DNA of 64,000 nt from Actinoallomurus liliacearum (lineage in GTDB: Bacteria > Actinomycetota > Actinomycetes > Streptosporangiales > Streptosporangiaceae): NCBI RefSeq assembly GCF_039542035.1, contig NZ_BAABHJ010000022.1:96302-160301 (forward strand), in the 5' to 3' direction. Below the pieces are notes generated by a model, which searched no databases, was not told the DNA's origin, and was given only the letters and a program-made list of their open reading frames with translations. This document shows positions 49,177 through 57,537 of this stretch, one piece after another. The position numbers and the translations under genes were made by a program. Positions within the stretch are counted from its first letter, which is position 1. Every line of letters starts with the position of its first letter.

Positions 49177-51018
49177 TCAGGATGGTTTCAGGGTTGGTTT
49201 GTACATGTCCAGCCAAAGAGCCAGGTCGAGCGTGCGTTCGAGGCCATGGCGGGACGCCTGTGTGATCTGTGGCGTGTCGACCTCGACCGCGCGGGCGAGC
49301 CAGTCGCGGCTGACGATGTCGAACACGGCGTGGTCGGGGGTGGACAGGTACTCGCGGGCGTTCTCCTGCAGCTTCACCGCGTACGCGGGGTCCTGTGTGG
49401 ACGGGTACGGCGACTTCACCCGCTCCACCACCGACTGCGGCAGCACGTCGCGCGTGGCGCCGCGCAGCAGCGACTTCTCCCTCCCGTCGTAGGTCTTGAG
49501 CGACCAGGGCGTGTTGTAGACGTACTCCACCAGGCGGTGGTCGCAGAAGGGCACACGCACCTCCAGGCCGACCGCCATCGAGGCGCGGTCCTTACGGTCC
49601 AGGAGGATGCGCACGAAATGCGTCAGGTGCAGATAGCACACCTTGCGCATGCGCCATTCGAAGTCGCTCTCCCCGTCGAGCCGCTGGATCCGGGCCACCG
49701 AGGTGTCGTAGGCGTCCTGGACGTACCGCGGCAGATCGATGGTCGCGGCGAGCTCGGGAGTGAGGATGCTGTCGTCCTCACCGAAGTGCCGGGCGAACCG
49801 CACCAGCCAGGGGAACGTCGTGGCCTGCTGGGCCACCGGATCGAAGAACTGCTGGTAGCCGCCGAAGACCTCATCGGCCGACTCCCCCGACAGCGCCACC
49901 GTCGAGTGCTCGCGGATCGACTTGAACAGTAGGTAGAGCGAGGCGTCCATGTCACCGAACCCGGCCGGGATGTCCCGGGCCCGGATGACCTTCGAGCGCA
50001 CGTCCGGGTCGGCGAGCTCGTCGGAGTCGAGCACGATGTCCTGGTGCTCGGTGCGGGACTTCGCCGCGACGTCGTGCACGTACGGCGTGTCGGGTGTGCC
50101 GCGCAGCTCGTCGGGGACGAAGTTCTCGGTCTGCCCGACGAAGTCCACGGCGAAGCTGCGCACCGTCTCGCCGACCTCGGCGAGCTGCTCGGCGGCGATC
50201 GCCGTCATCGCCGACGAGTCGAGCCCGCCGGACAGCAGGGTGCAGCGCGGCACGTCGGAGACGAGCTGGCGGCGGACGATGTCCTCCAGCAGTTCGCGCA
50301 CGTGAGCGACCGACGTCTCCCGGTCATCGGTGTGCTCACGGGTCTCGAGCGTCCAGTAGCGGGTGGTGCGCACGCCGTTCGTACCGACCGTCACGATCGT
50401 GCCGGGCTCGACCTCGCGCATGCCCTCCCAGATCGCGTGGCCGGGCGTCTTGACGAACGCGAACAGCTCGCGGAGGCCGTCGAGGGTCACGGTGCGCTCC
50501 GCGAGGGGGTTGGCCAGGATCGCCTTCGGCTCGGAGCCGAACAGCACGCCGTCGGAGGTCTCGTAGTAGTAGAAGGGCTTGATGCCCATGCGGTCGCGGA
50601 CCATGATGAGGCGGTTCTCGCGAGAGTCCCAGATGGCGAAGGCGTACATGCCGTTGAGCCGCTCGACGAAGGCGTCGCCCCACTCCACGTAGGCCTGCAG
50701 GACGACCTCGGTGTCGGAGTCGGTCCGGAACCGGCGCCCGCGCCCGATCAGCTCGCGGCGCAGTTCGGAGAAGTTGTACGCCTCTCCGGAGTAGACCATC
50801 ACCACGGGCCCGCCGGGCGTGTCGACGCTCATCGGCTGGCGACCGCCGGGCAGGTCGATGATGGCCAGCCGTCTGTGGCCGAGCGCCGCGTGCCGACCGA
50901 CCCAGGTGCCGCGGTCATCCGGGCCACGGCAGGACATCGTCTCCGTCATCGCGTCCACGGTCGGCTGCTCCGCCCGCAGGTCGCGGCCGAACGCCACCCA
51001 ACCGGTGATTCCGCACAT
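49177..51018 (-). CDS. asnB: Glutamine-hydrolysing asparagine synthase
   Basis: A 613-residue enzyme that converts aspartate to asparagine with ATP and glutamine. Cys 2 of 'MCGITGWVAFG' is the glutaminase nucleophile after Met removal, with 'GHRRLAIID' and 'VVMVYSGEAYN' in the same domain. The synthetase domain has the PP-loop 'LLSGGLDSSAMTAIA' at about residue 260 and the later 'SGESADEVFGGY'. Length and layout are normal for AsnB. Co-transcription with a MarR gene and a palindrome upstream suggests specific regulation. Confidence 0.93.
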   Translation of the reverse strand: MCGITGWVAFGRDLRAEQPTVDAMTETMSCRGPDDRGTWVGRHAALGHRRLAIIDLPGGRQPMSVDTPGGPVVMVYSGEAYNFSELRRELIGRGRRFRTDSDTEVVLQAYVEWGDAFVERLNGMYAFAIWDSRENRLIMVRDRMGIKPFYYYETSDGVLFGSEPKAILANPLAERTVTLDGLRELFAFVKTPGHAIWEGMREVEPGTIVTVGTNGVRTTRYWTLETREHTDDRETSVAHVRELLEDIVRRQLVSDVPRCTLLSGGLDSSAMTAIAAEQLAEVGETVRSFAVDFVGQTENFVPDELRGTPDTPYVHDVAAKSRTEHQDIVLDSDELADPDVRSKVIRARDIPAGFGDMDASLYLLFKSIREHSTVALSGESADEVFGGYQQFFDPVAQQATTFPWLVRFARHFGEDDSILTPELAATIDLPRYVQDAYDTSVARIQRLDGESDFEWRMRKVCYLHLTHFVRILLDRKDRASMAVGLEVRVPFCDHRLVEYVYNTPWSLKTYDGREKSLLRGATRDVLPQSVVERVKSPYPSTQDPAYAVKLQENAREYLSTPDHAVFDIVSRDWLARAVEVDTPQITQASRHGLERTLDLALWLDMYKPTLKPS

Positions 51019-51085
51019 GGGCTACCTCCAGCGCCAACGCCGAGGACTCGCACCGGACGTAGCCCTCCGCTCACGGTCCGCATAG

Positions 51086-51106
51086 TTGCATTAGGCATCT
51101 ATGCAA
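51086..51106. promoter_or_regulatory. Candidate operator upstream of the asnB-marR operon
   Basis: TTGCAT (51086-51091) and ATGCAA (51101-51106) form a dyad spaced by nine bases, in an unusually AT-rich stretch 68-88 bases upstream of the asnB start. The size fits a MarR operator, and the MarR encoded at the end of the operon is the obvious candidate. Confidence 0.5.
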
Positions 51107-51235
51107 TTCCATGTTACGAATGCATCACGGATGTGCCGAACCGATGTGACCTACCTCACTCATGGCGAGGAGGGCGCGGTTACCTGGCGACCGAGGTACG
51201 AGGGGGGGGAATCCCGGAGCTCTTATGCTGGCGCG

Positions 51236-51775
51236 GTGCCGAAGTCCTCTTCACCGGCGTTGATCGTCCTGCGCGGGAACTCGGGAGCAGGCAAGACGAC
51301 CACTGCCCATGCGGTGCGGGCGGCTTATGGCCGCGGCCTGGCGATCATCGGCCAGGACGTCGTACGGCGCCAGATGCTACGCGAGCATGATGTGCCCGGC
51401 GGGGTGAACATCGGGCTGATCGATACGATCACTCGCCACACGCTCGGGGCCGGCTATCACGTGGTCCTCGAAGGAATCCTGGCCGCCGACCGCTACGGGC
51501 CGATGTTGCAGGCCCTCCGGCGCGACCATCCGCGCAGCGCCTGGTTCTATCTGGACGCCTCCTGGGAAGAGACGCTCCGCCGGCACGCCGGCCGGCCGCA
51601 ACGGGACGAGTTCGGGGCCGCGCAGATGCGGCAGTGGTACCGGCCGCTGGACCTGCTGCCCGACCGGTGCGAGACGGTGATCGCCGAGGACAGCGCACTG
51701 GAGGCGACGGTTCGGCGGGTGATGCGCGAAGCGGGCCTGGTTCCAGGAGACGGTGGTCCGCCCGCTCCGGCGTGA
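51236..51775 (+). CDS. P-loop kinase-like protein (AAA_33 type)
   Basis: About 179 residues with Walker A 'LRGNSGAGKTTTA' near the N-terminus, then 'IGQDVVRRQMLRE' and 'VVLEGILAADRYGPML', followed by 'WEETLRRHAGRP' as a lid-like Arg segment. This is the small kinase family that includes putative zeta-toxin-like and aminoglycoside-kinase-like proteins; the substrate is unknown. I prefer the GTG at 51236; an in-frame ATG at 51101 adds 45 residues without family similarity. TATGCT just upstream (51224-51229) could be a -10 for a leaderless message. Confidence 0.72.
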   Translation: MPKSSSPALIVLRGNSGAGKTTTAHAVRAAYGRGLAIIGQDVVRRQMLREHDVPGGVNIGLIDTITRHTLGAGYHVVLEGILAADRYGPMLQALRRDHPRSAWFYLDASWEETLRRHAGRPQRDEFGAAQMRQWYRPLDLLPDRCETVIAEDSALEATVRRVMREAGLVPGDGGPPAPA

Positions 51776-51787
51776 CGCCGAAGAGGA

Positions 51788-52843
51788 TCACGTGGCGCGG
51801 GATCTGCGGGAGGTCACGCCCGAGCTCTCGCGGACGCGTAGCTCGTGTCTCACGGTGACCTCGCGCGGGGGTGAGTCGATCGCCTCGATGCGGTCCAGGA
51901 GAAGACGCAGAGCCGAGCGGGCGATGCCGGCCTTGTCCGGGCTGACCGTCGTCAGGCTCGGCACGTTGTACCGGCCGTCGTCGATGTCGTCGAAGCCCAC
52001 CACCGCCACATCCTGCGGAATGCGGTAGCCCCGGTCGTGCAGCGTCCGCATCGCGCCCAGGGCCAGGGTGTCGTTGAAGCAGAACACCGCGTCGGGCGGC
52101 TCCTCCAGCTCCGTCAGGTACGCCGCCGCCTCCGCGCCGTCACGGCGGTGGTACTCCCGGGCCGGCACGATCAGCGACTCCTCCACCGGCAGCCCGGCCT
52201 CCTCCAGCGCCGCCCGGAAGCCCCGCTCCCTCATATGCGACGTGCCCTGAACGCGGTCCGGCTGCGCGCCGATCGCGGCGATTCGGCGGCGGCCGAGGCC
52301 GGCCAGGTGCGCGGTGGCCGTACGGGCGGCCGCGACGTTGTCGATCGCGACGTGGTCGGCCGGTCCCGCCGAGACCCGCTCGCCGAGCAGGACCAGCGGT
52401 GTCGTGTCGACGCGTCGGGCGATGTCGAGGCGGTCCATCGCGACCGGGCTGAAGATGACGCCGTCGACGAGCTTGGCCCCCATCCCGTCGATGACGTACT
52501 GCTCGCGTCGGTCGCCGCCGCCGGTCTGGTCGATGAGGATCGTGTAACCGTGCTCGTCGGCCGTGTCGACGATGAGACGGGCGAGCTCGGCGAAGTAGGG
52601 CTGATCGAGCTCGGGCACGGCGAGCGCCAAGATGCCGGTGCGGCCACGACGCAGGTTGCGGGCGCTGATATTGGGCCGGTACCCGAGGTCGGCTATGGCT
52701 TGCTGGACCCGCTCACGGGTGCCGGCGCCGACGGCGGCGCCGTTGATGACGTTCGAGACGGTCTTGACCGACACTCCGGCACGGGCGGCCACGTCTTTCA
52801 TGCTGGCCGATCGGCGCCCCGGCTGCGGTGACGTGCTGGTCAT
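51788..52843 (-). CDS. LacI-family transcriptional regulator
   Basis: A 351-residue LacI repressor. The headpiece 'MKDVAARAGVSVKTVSNVING' begins at residue 15, with the hinge helix 'ISARNLRRGRTG' around 60-70, then the sugar-binding fold ('AVPELDQPYFAELARLI', 'AVVGFDDIDDGRYNVPSLTT'). GGGGGG precedes the ATG at 52843. It is divergent from the arabinofuranosidase transport operon, with two ATCGATTAC elements between, so it is the probable repressor of that operon. Confidence 0.92.
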   Translation of the reverse strand: MTSTSPQPGRRSASMKDVAARAGVSVKTVSNVINGAAVGAGTRERVQQAIADLGYRPNISARNLRRGRTGILALAVPELDQPYFAELARLIVDTADEHGYTILIDQTGGGDRREQYVIDGMGAKLVDGVIFSPVAMDRLDIARRVDTTPLVLLGERVSAGPADHVAIDNVAAARTATAHLAGLGRRRIAAIGAQPDRVQGTSHMRERGFRAALEEAGLPVEESLIVPAREYHRRDGAEAAAYLTELEEPPDAVFCFNDTLALGAMRTLHDRGYRIPQDVAVVGFDDIDDGRYNVPSLTTVSPDKAGIARSALRLLLDRIEAIDSPPREVTVRHELRVRESSGVTSRRSRAT

Positions 52844-52886
52844 GACCGGCCCCCCGGTATGTGTCTCTGTTTCGGAGACGAGAGTA

Positions 52887-52962
52887 TATCGATTACTACA
52901 TCGTTGGAAGTATGGCACGCACCAGGCCTTACTACTTCGAGGTGAGGGGTGTACATCGATTA
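52887..52962. promoter_or_regulatory. Paired LacI operator candidates
   Basis: ATCGATTAC occurs at 52887-52895 and again at 52954-52962, 67 bases apart, in the divergent region between the LacI gene and its target operon. Each copy contains the palindrome ATCGAT with the central CG that LacI-family proteins prefer. Two sites allow repression of both promoters. Confidence 0.65.
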
Positions 52963-53047
52963 CCTTCACGAGTATCGTCCCGGTAATTCCGGCCCGGCGA
53001 TGAGAGCCGAGCCGACGGCTCATCGCACGTGGATGAGGGGAGACGCC

Positions 53048-54322
53048 GTGGACCTACGCAGGAAGCTCACCGTGTTCGCCGCGCTCGCAGCGCTGGGTAC
53101 CGCCGCCGCGTGCGGCGGGTCCGGTTCGTCGGGCGGCAGCGGCGACGGCACCGTGACAGTGTCGTTCTGGAACGGTTTCACCGGCGGCGACCGGCCCGGT
53201 GTCGAGCATCTCGTCGCCGAGTTCAACAAGTCGCACCCGAAGATCCACGTGAACATGCAGATCATGCCGTGGGACGTCTTCTACCAGAAGCTGCTGCCCG
53301 CGTACGGCGCCGGCAAGGGGCCCGACATCACGGCGATGAGCGGGAACCAGCTCGCGGAGTACGCGTCAAAGCGGGTCTTCCAGCCCCTCGACGACGTCTT
53401 CTCGAGCGGCCTGATCGACAAGTCGAAGATCGTCCCCGGCGCCCTGCAGGCCGGGCAGTACGCCGCCAAGCAGTACGGCCTGCCGGCCAACTTCACCCCT
53501 CTCCTCCTCTACTACAACAAGAAGCTGTTCAAGCAGGCCGGCATCGCCGGGCCGCCGGCGAACTGGAACGAGTGGACCGCCGATCTGAAGAAGCTGACCA
53601 AGGGCAAGGGCCCTGGCGGCGCGCCGGCGCAGTACGGGCTGACGATGGGCACGCACGACTCGATCGAGGGCATTCCGATCCTGCTCGCGGGCCAGGGCGG
53701 CGGCGTGATCGGCGCCGACGGAAAGACGGTGACGCTCGACGGCCCGCAGTCGGTCCAGGCGATGACGTACTGGACGAACCTCGTCCGTACCGACCACGTC
53801 ATGCCGGTCGGCACGTCAGGTGCCGACGCCGACAAGCTCATGCAGGCCGGCACCGCCGCAATGGAGATCAACGGCCCCTGGCTGACGTCCTCCCTCGACC
53901 AGGCCAAGATCGACTACGGCGTGGCGATGGTGCCCGGCGGGCCGGCCGCGCAGACCACGATCGACGACAGCGTGCAGTTCTCGATGGGCAGCCGCGTGAA
54001 GGGCGCGGCGAAGAAGGCCGCCGAGGAGTTCATCGCCTTCTGGAACTCCCGTGACTCCCAGATCTACTTCGCCGACACGACCGGCTTCCCGCCCACCCGC
54101 ACCGACATCGGCGCCGCCGACCTGAAGAACCCCAACGTCGCCGTGTTCGCCAAGTACGCGCCCAAGGCCGTCCCCCTCATGCCGGGCCAGATCAAGTTCC
54201 CGCAGATGCAGAGCGAGGTCATCGACCCGACGTTCGAGAAGATCCTGAACGGCAAGGGCGACCCGGCGACGCTCCTGAAGCAGGGCGCGGCCCAACTCCG
54301 GTCGATGGTCTCGGGGAGCTGA
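53048..54322 (+). CDS. Sugar ABC transporter substrate-binding lipoprotein, family 1
   Basis: A 424-residue MalE-like protein. The signal ends with 'ALGTAAAC' (Cys 22 lipidated) and the mature protein starts after a Gly/Ser linker with 'VTVSFWNGFTGGDRPGVEHL'. Family regions include 'ITAMSGNQLAEYA', 'YGLPANFTPLLLYYNKKLF' and 'AAMEINGPWLTSS'. GGGGAGA precedes GTG 53048; longer in-frame starts lie in the operator region and are unlikely. With the two permeases downstream it forms an importer, probably for arabino-oligosaccharides or galacto-oligosaccharides given the enzymes that follow. Confidence 0.91.
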   Translation: MDLRRKLTVFAALAALGTAAACGGSGSSGGSGDGTVTVSFWNGFTGGDRPGVEHLVAEFNKSHPKIHVNMQIMPWDVFYQKLLPAYGAGKGPDITAMSGNQLAEYASKRVFQPLDDVFSSGLIDKSKIVPGALQAGQYAAKQYGLPANFTPLLLYYNKKLFKQAGIAGPPANWNEWTADLKKLTKGKGPGGAPAQYGLTMGTHDSIEGIPILLAGQGGGVIGADGKTVTLDGPQSVQAMTYWTNLVRTDHVMPVGTSGADADKLMQAGTAAMEINGPWLTSSLDQAKIDYGVAMVPGGPAAQTTIDDSVQFSMGSRVKGAAKKAAEEFIAFWNSRDSQIYFADTTGFPPTRTDIGAADLKNPNVAVFAKYAPKAVPLMPGQIKFPQMQSEVIDPTFEKILNGKGDPATLLKQGAAQLRSMVSGS

Positions 54323-54329
54323 CCGGTCC

Positions 54330-55238
54330 ATGCGACGATCCGGTCTCCAGGCGCGCGGCGGCCTGTCGCTGCGCGCCCGGCGGCGTCTCAGCGCGTACGG
54401 CTTCATCGCGCCGTCCATGATCATCCTGGGCGTCTTCCTCGCCTGGCCGATGATCTGGTCCCTGCGCACCTCCTTCTACGACGCCTCGCAATTCGCCCCG
54501 CCCACGTTCGTCGGGCTCGGCAACTACCGAAAGCTCCTCACGGACGCCACGTTCCGCGGGGACCTGGTCAACACGCTGGAGTACGCGGCCGTGGTCACAC
54601 CGATCTCGGTGGCGCTGGCGCTCGCGTTCGCGCTGATGCTGAACCGGCGGCTGCGCGGCCGGTCGTTCTTCCGCGCCTCGATCTTCCTGCCGGCCGTGCT
54701 GTCCCTCGGCGTGATGGGCATCGCGTGGGACTTCGTGCTCGATCCCAACATCGGCCTGCTCCCCCGCTGGCTGCAGCACGCCGGACTGTCGCTCGGCAAC
54801 GGCGTGCACGACCCGAACTGGGCGATGGCGTACGTCATGTTCGTCGGGATCTGGAAGAACACCGGGTTCTACATGGTGATGTACCTCGCCGGGCTCGGCA
54901 CGATCCCGACGGACTTCTACGAGGCGGCGGCGATCGACGGCGCGGGCCCGTGGGCGCGGTTCCGCCACATCACCTGGCCGCTGCTGTCGAACACCACGCT
55001 CTTCGTGTTCGTCATCGCGGCGATCGCCTCGCTGCAGGCGTTCGACCAGATCTTCGTGATGACGCGCGGCGGGCCGTTCTTCAAGACCGAGACCCTGGTC
55101 TACCTCGTCTATCGCAAGGGCTTCACGGACTTCGACTTCGGGTACGCGTCGGCGGTCGCCTGGGTCCTCGTCGTCCTGGTCTTCGTGATCAGCCTCGTGC
55201 AGAACTTCTTCTTCAGCCGCCGGCAGGTGAAGTACTGA
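54330..55238 (+). CDS. Sugar ABC transporter permease, MalF type
   Basis: A 302-residue permease, 7 bases after the binding-protein stop. The first helix is 'FIAPSMIILGVFLAWPMIW', and the EAA loop 'YEAAAIDGAGPWARFRHITW' lies at about residues 200-220. No ATPase gene accompanies the operon; a shared MsiK-type ATPase is expected. It ends in a one-base overlap (TGATG) with the next permease. Confidence 0.92.
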   Translation: MRRSGLQARGGLSLRARRRLSAYGFIAPSMIILGVFLAWPMIWSLRTSFYDASQFAPPTFVGLGNYRKLLTDATFRGDLVNTLEYAAVVTPISVALALAFALMLNRRLRGRSFFRASIFLPAVLSLGVMGIAWDFVLDPNIGLLPRWLQHAGLSLGNGVHDPNWAMAYVMFVGIWKNTGFYMVMYLAGLGTIPTDFYEAAAIDGAGPWARFRHITWPLLSNTTLFVFVIAAIASLQAFDQIFVMTRGGPFFKTETLVYLVYRKGFTDFDFGYASAVAWVLVVLVFVISLVQNFFFSRRQVKY

Positions 55239-56047
55239 TGACCCGTCGTGTGCTGCTCTACGCCGGCCTGGCCCTGGGCGCCGCCGTGATCCTGCTCCCG
55301 GTCGTCTGGATGGTCTTCGCGTCGCTGAAGCCGGAGGCGGACATCACCGGGCATCCCGCCCAGCTGCTGCCCCAGCACCTCACCGGGAGCAACTACCGCG
55401 AGGTGACCCGGCAGATCCCGTTCGTGCGGCAGTTCATCAACTCGGTGATCTTCGCGGGCGGCGTCACGGTGTGCTCGCTGCTGTTCAACTCGATGACGGC
55501 CTTCGCGCTGGCCCGGCTCGACTTTCCGGGCAGGCGCGCGCTGTTCGTCGCGATCATCCTGTTCCTGATGATCCCGTACCAGGTCACGCTCATCCCGACC
55601 TACCAGATCGTGGCCAAGCTCGGGCTGATGAACACCTTCCCCGGTCTGATCATCCCGCGTGCCACGAACGCCTTCGGGATCTTCTTCCTGCGGCAGTTCT
55701 TCCTCGGCATTCCGCGCTCCCTGGACGAGGCGGCGCGCATCGACGGGGCCGGCGACTGGCGGATCTACGCGCGGATCATCCTCCCCCTGTCCACTCCGGC
55801 CCTGCTGACCATCGCCCTGTTCGACTTCATGTTCAACTGGAACGACCTGCTGTGGCCGCTGATCTTCACCACCAGCACGAAGATGGAGACGCTGCCCGCC
55901 GGGCTGGCCCTGTTCATGGGGCAGCACGTCACGCAGTACGGCGTGGTGATGGCCGGGGCGACGCTCACGACCGTGCCGATCGTGATCGCGTTCCTCTTCG
56001 TCCAACGCAAATTCATCCAGGGCATCGCCACGACGGGACTGAAATGA
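55238..56047 (+). CDS. Sugar ABC transporter permease, MalG type
   Basis: A 269-residue permease. The EAA loop 'DEAARIDGAGDWRIYARIIL' is followed by 'FMFNWNDLLWPLIF', as in MalG proteins. It begins in a TGATG overlap with the MalF-type gene and ends in an ATGA overlap with the arabinofuranosidase gene, coupling transport to hydrolysis. Confidence 0.92.
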   Translation: MTRRVLLYAGLALGAAVILLPVVWMVFASLKPEADITGHPAQLLPQHLTGSNYREVTRQIPFVRQFINSVIFAGGVTVCSLLFNSMTAFALARLDFPGRRALFVAIILFLMIPYQVTLIPTYQIVAKLGLMNTFPGLIIPRATNAFGIFFLRQFFLGIPRSLDEAARIDGAGDWRIYARIILPLSTPALLTIALFDFMFNWNDLLWPLIFTTSTKMETLPAGLALFMGQHVTQYGVVMAGATLTTVPIVIAFLFVQRKFIQGIATTGLK

Positions 56048-57528
56048 AGACCGCGAATCTCATCCTCGACCCCGCCTTCCGCATCGGTCCGGTACGACCC
56101 CGCCTGTTCGGCTCGTTCGTCGAGCACATGGGCCGATGCGTCTACACCGGCATCTACGAACCCGGCCACCCCGACGCCGACGCCGACGGGCTGCGGGAGG
56201 ACGTGCTGGCGCTCACGCGGGAGATGGGCGTCACCGTCGTCCGCTATCCCGGCGGCAACTTCGTCTCCGGCTACCGCTGGGAGGACGGCGTCGGACCCGT
56301 CGAGGAGCGGCCCGCCCGCCTCGACCTGGCGTGGCAGTCGCTGGAGACCAACGCCTTCGGCCTGCACGAGTTCATGACGTGGGCCGATCGGGCGGGCGTC
56401 GAGCCGATGATGGCGGTCAACCTGGGGACGAGAGGTGTCCAGGAGGCCGTCGACCTGCTGGAGTACTGCAACCATCCCGGCGGCACGGCCCTGTCGGACC
56501 GCCGCGCGAAGAACGGCCGGTCCGAGCCGTACGGCATCGGCCTGTGGTGCCTGGGCAACGAGATGGACGGGCCCTGGCAGATCGGCCACAAGACGGCACA
56601 GGAATACGGCCGGCTCGCCCAGGAGACCGGGAAGGCGATGAAGCTCGTCGACCCGAGCATCGAACTGGTCGCCTGTGGCAGCTCGAACGGGCACATGCCG
56701 ACGTTCGGGAGCTGGGAGGCCACGGTCCTCGAGCACTGCTACGACGAGGCCGACTACATCTCCCTGCACGCCTACTACGGCCAGGACGGCGATCTGCCCA
56801 GCTTCCTCGCCTCGGCCGTCGACATGGACGCCTTCATCGAAGGCGTCATCGCCACCGCCGACCACGTACGGGCCAAGCTGCACAAGTCGAAGCGGATCCA
56901 GCTCTCCTTCGACGAGTGGAACGTCTGGTACACCGACTCCTTCGACGGTGGCACCTGGCAGCAGGCACCGCGCATGAGCGAGGACCTGTTCAACGTGGCC
57001 GACGCCGTCGTGGTCGGGAACCTGCTGATCTCCCTGCTCCGGCACGCCGACCGGATCGGCGTCGCCTGCCAGGCGCAGCTCGCGAACATCCTCGCGCCGA
57101 TCCGCACCGAGCCGGGCGGTCCCGCCTGGCGGCAGACGATCTTCCATCCCTTCGCTCACGCGGCGGCGTACGCGAAGGGCGACGCGCTGCGGGTCGTCCT
57201 CGACACCCCCCACTACGAGACGGCCAGGTACGGCGACGTCCCGCTCGTCGACGCGGTCGCGACCCGCGACGACGAGGGCATCACGGTGTTCGCCGTCAAC
57301 CGGGACGTCGACGAGGCCGTCGGCCTCACCCTCGACCCGCGCGCCCTGCCGGCCGTGCGGAGCGCCGAGCGGATCGTCCTGGCCGACACCGATCGGGGCG
57401 CCGCCAACACCGCGGCCGACCCCGGCCGCGTGACGCCCCTGCGCGGCGAGATCCCGGTACGGCCCGGCGAGCCGCTGCTCATCGAACTGCCGCCGGTGTC
57501 CTGGAACGTCGTCCGGCTCACCATCTGA
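56044..57528 (+). CDS. GH51 alpha-L-arabinofuranosidase
   Basis: A 494-residue cytoplasmic GH51 enzyme. The N-terminal 'RLFGSFVEHMGRCVYTGIYE' and 'VRYPGGNFVSGYRWEDG' are family signatures. The acid/base is E173 in 'CLGNEMDG' and the nucleophile E291 in 'SFDEWNVWY', close to the positions in known GH51 enzymes. A C-terminal beta-sandwich completes the protein. It removes alpha-L-arabinofuranose from imported arabinan, arabinoxylan or arabinogalactan fragments. Confidence 0.94.
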   Translation: MKTANLILDPAFRIGPVRPRLFGSFVEHMGRCVYTGIYEPGHPDADADGLREDVLALTREMGVTVVRYPGGNFVSGYRWEDGVGPVEERPARLDLAWQSLETNAFGLHEFMTWADRAGVEPMMAVNLGTRGVQEAVDLLEYCNHPGGTALSDRRAKNGRSEPYGIGLWCLGNEMDGPWQIGHKTAQEYGRLAQETGKAMKLVDPSIELVACGSSNGHMPTFGSWEATVLEHCYDEADYISLHAYYGQDGDLPSFLASAVDMDAFIEGVIATADHVRAKLHKSKRIQLSFDEWNVWYTDSFDGGTWQQAPRMSEDLFNVADAVVVGNLLISLLRHADRIGVACQAQLANILAPIRTEPGGPAWRQTIFHPFAHAAAYAKGDALRVVLDTPHYETARYGDVPLVDAVATRDDEGITVFAVNRDVDEAVGLTLDPRALPAVRSAERIVLADTDRGAANTAADPGRVTPLRGEIPVRPGEPLLIELPPVSWNVVRLTI

Positions 57529-57537
57529 AAGGGAACG

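Noticed and set aside
51199..51209. Run of G residues upstream of the P-loop kinase
   Set aside because: A homopolymer of about eight G in a GC-rich genome, with no evidence for phase variation because it lies outside the preferred reading frame.
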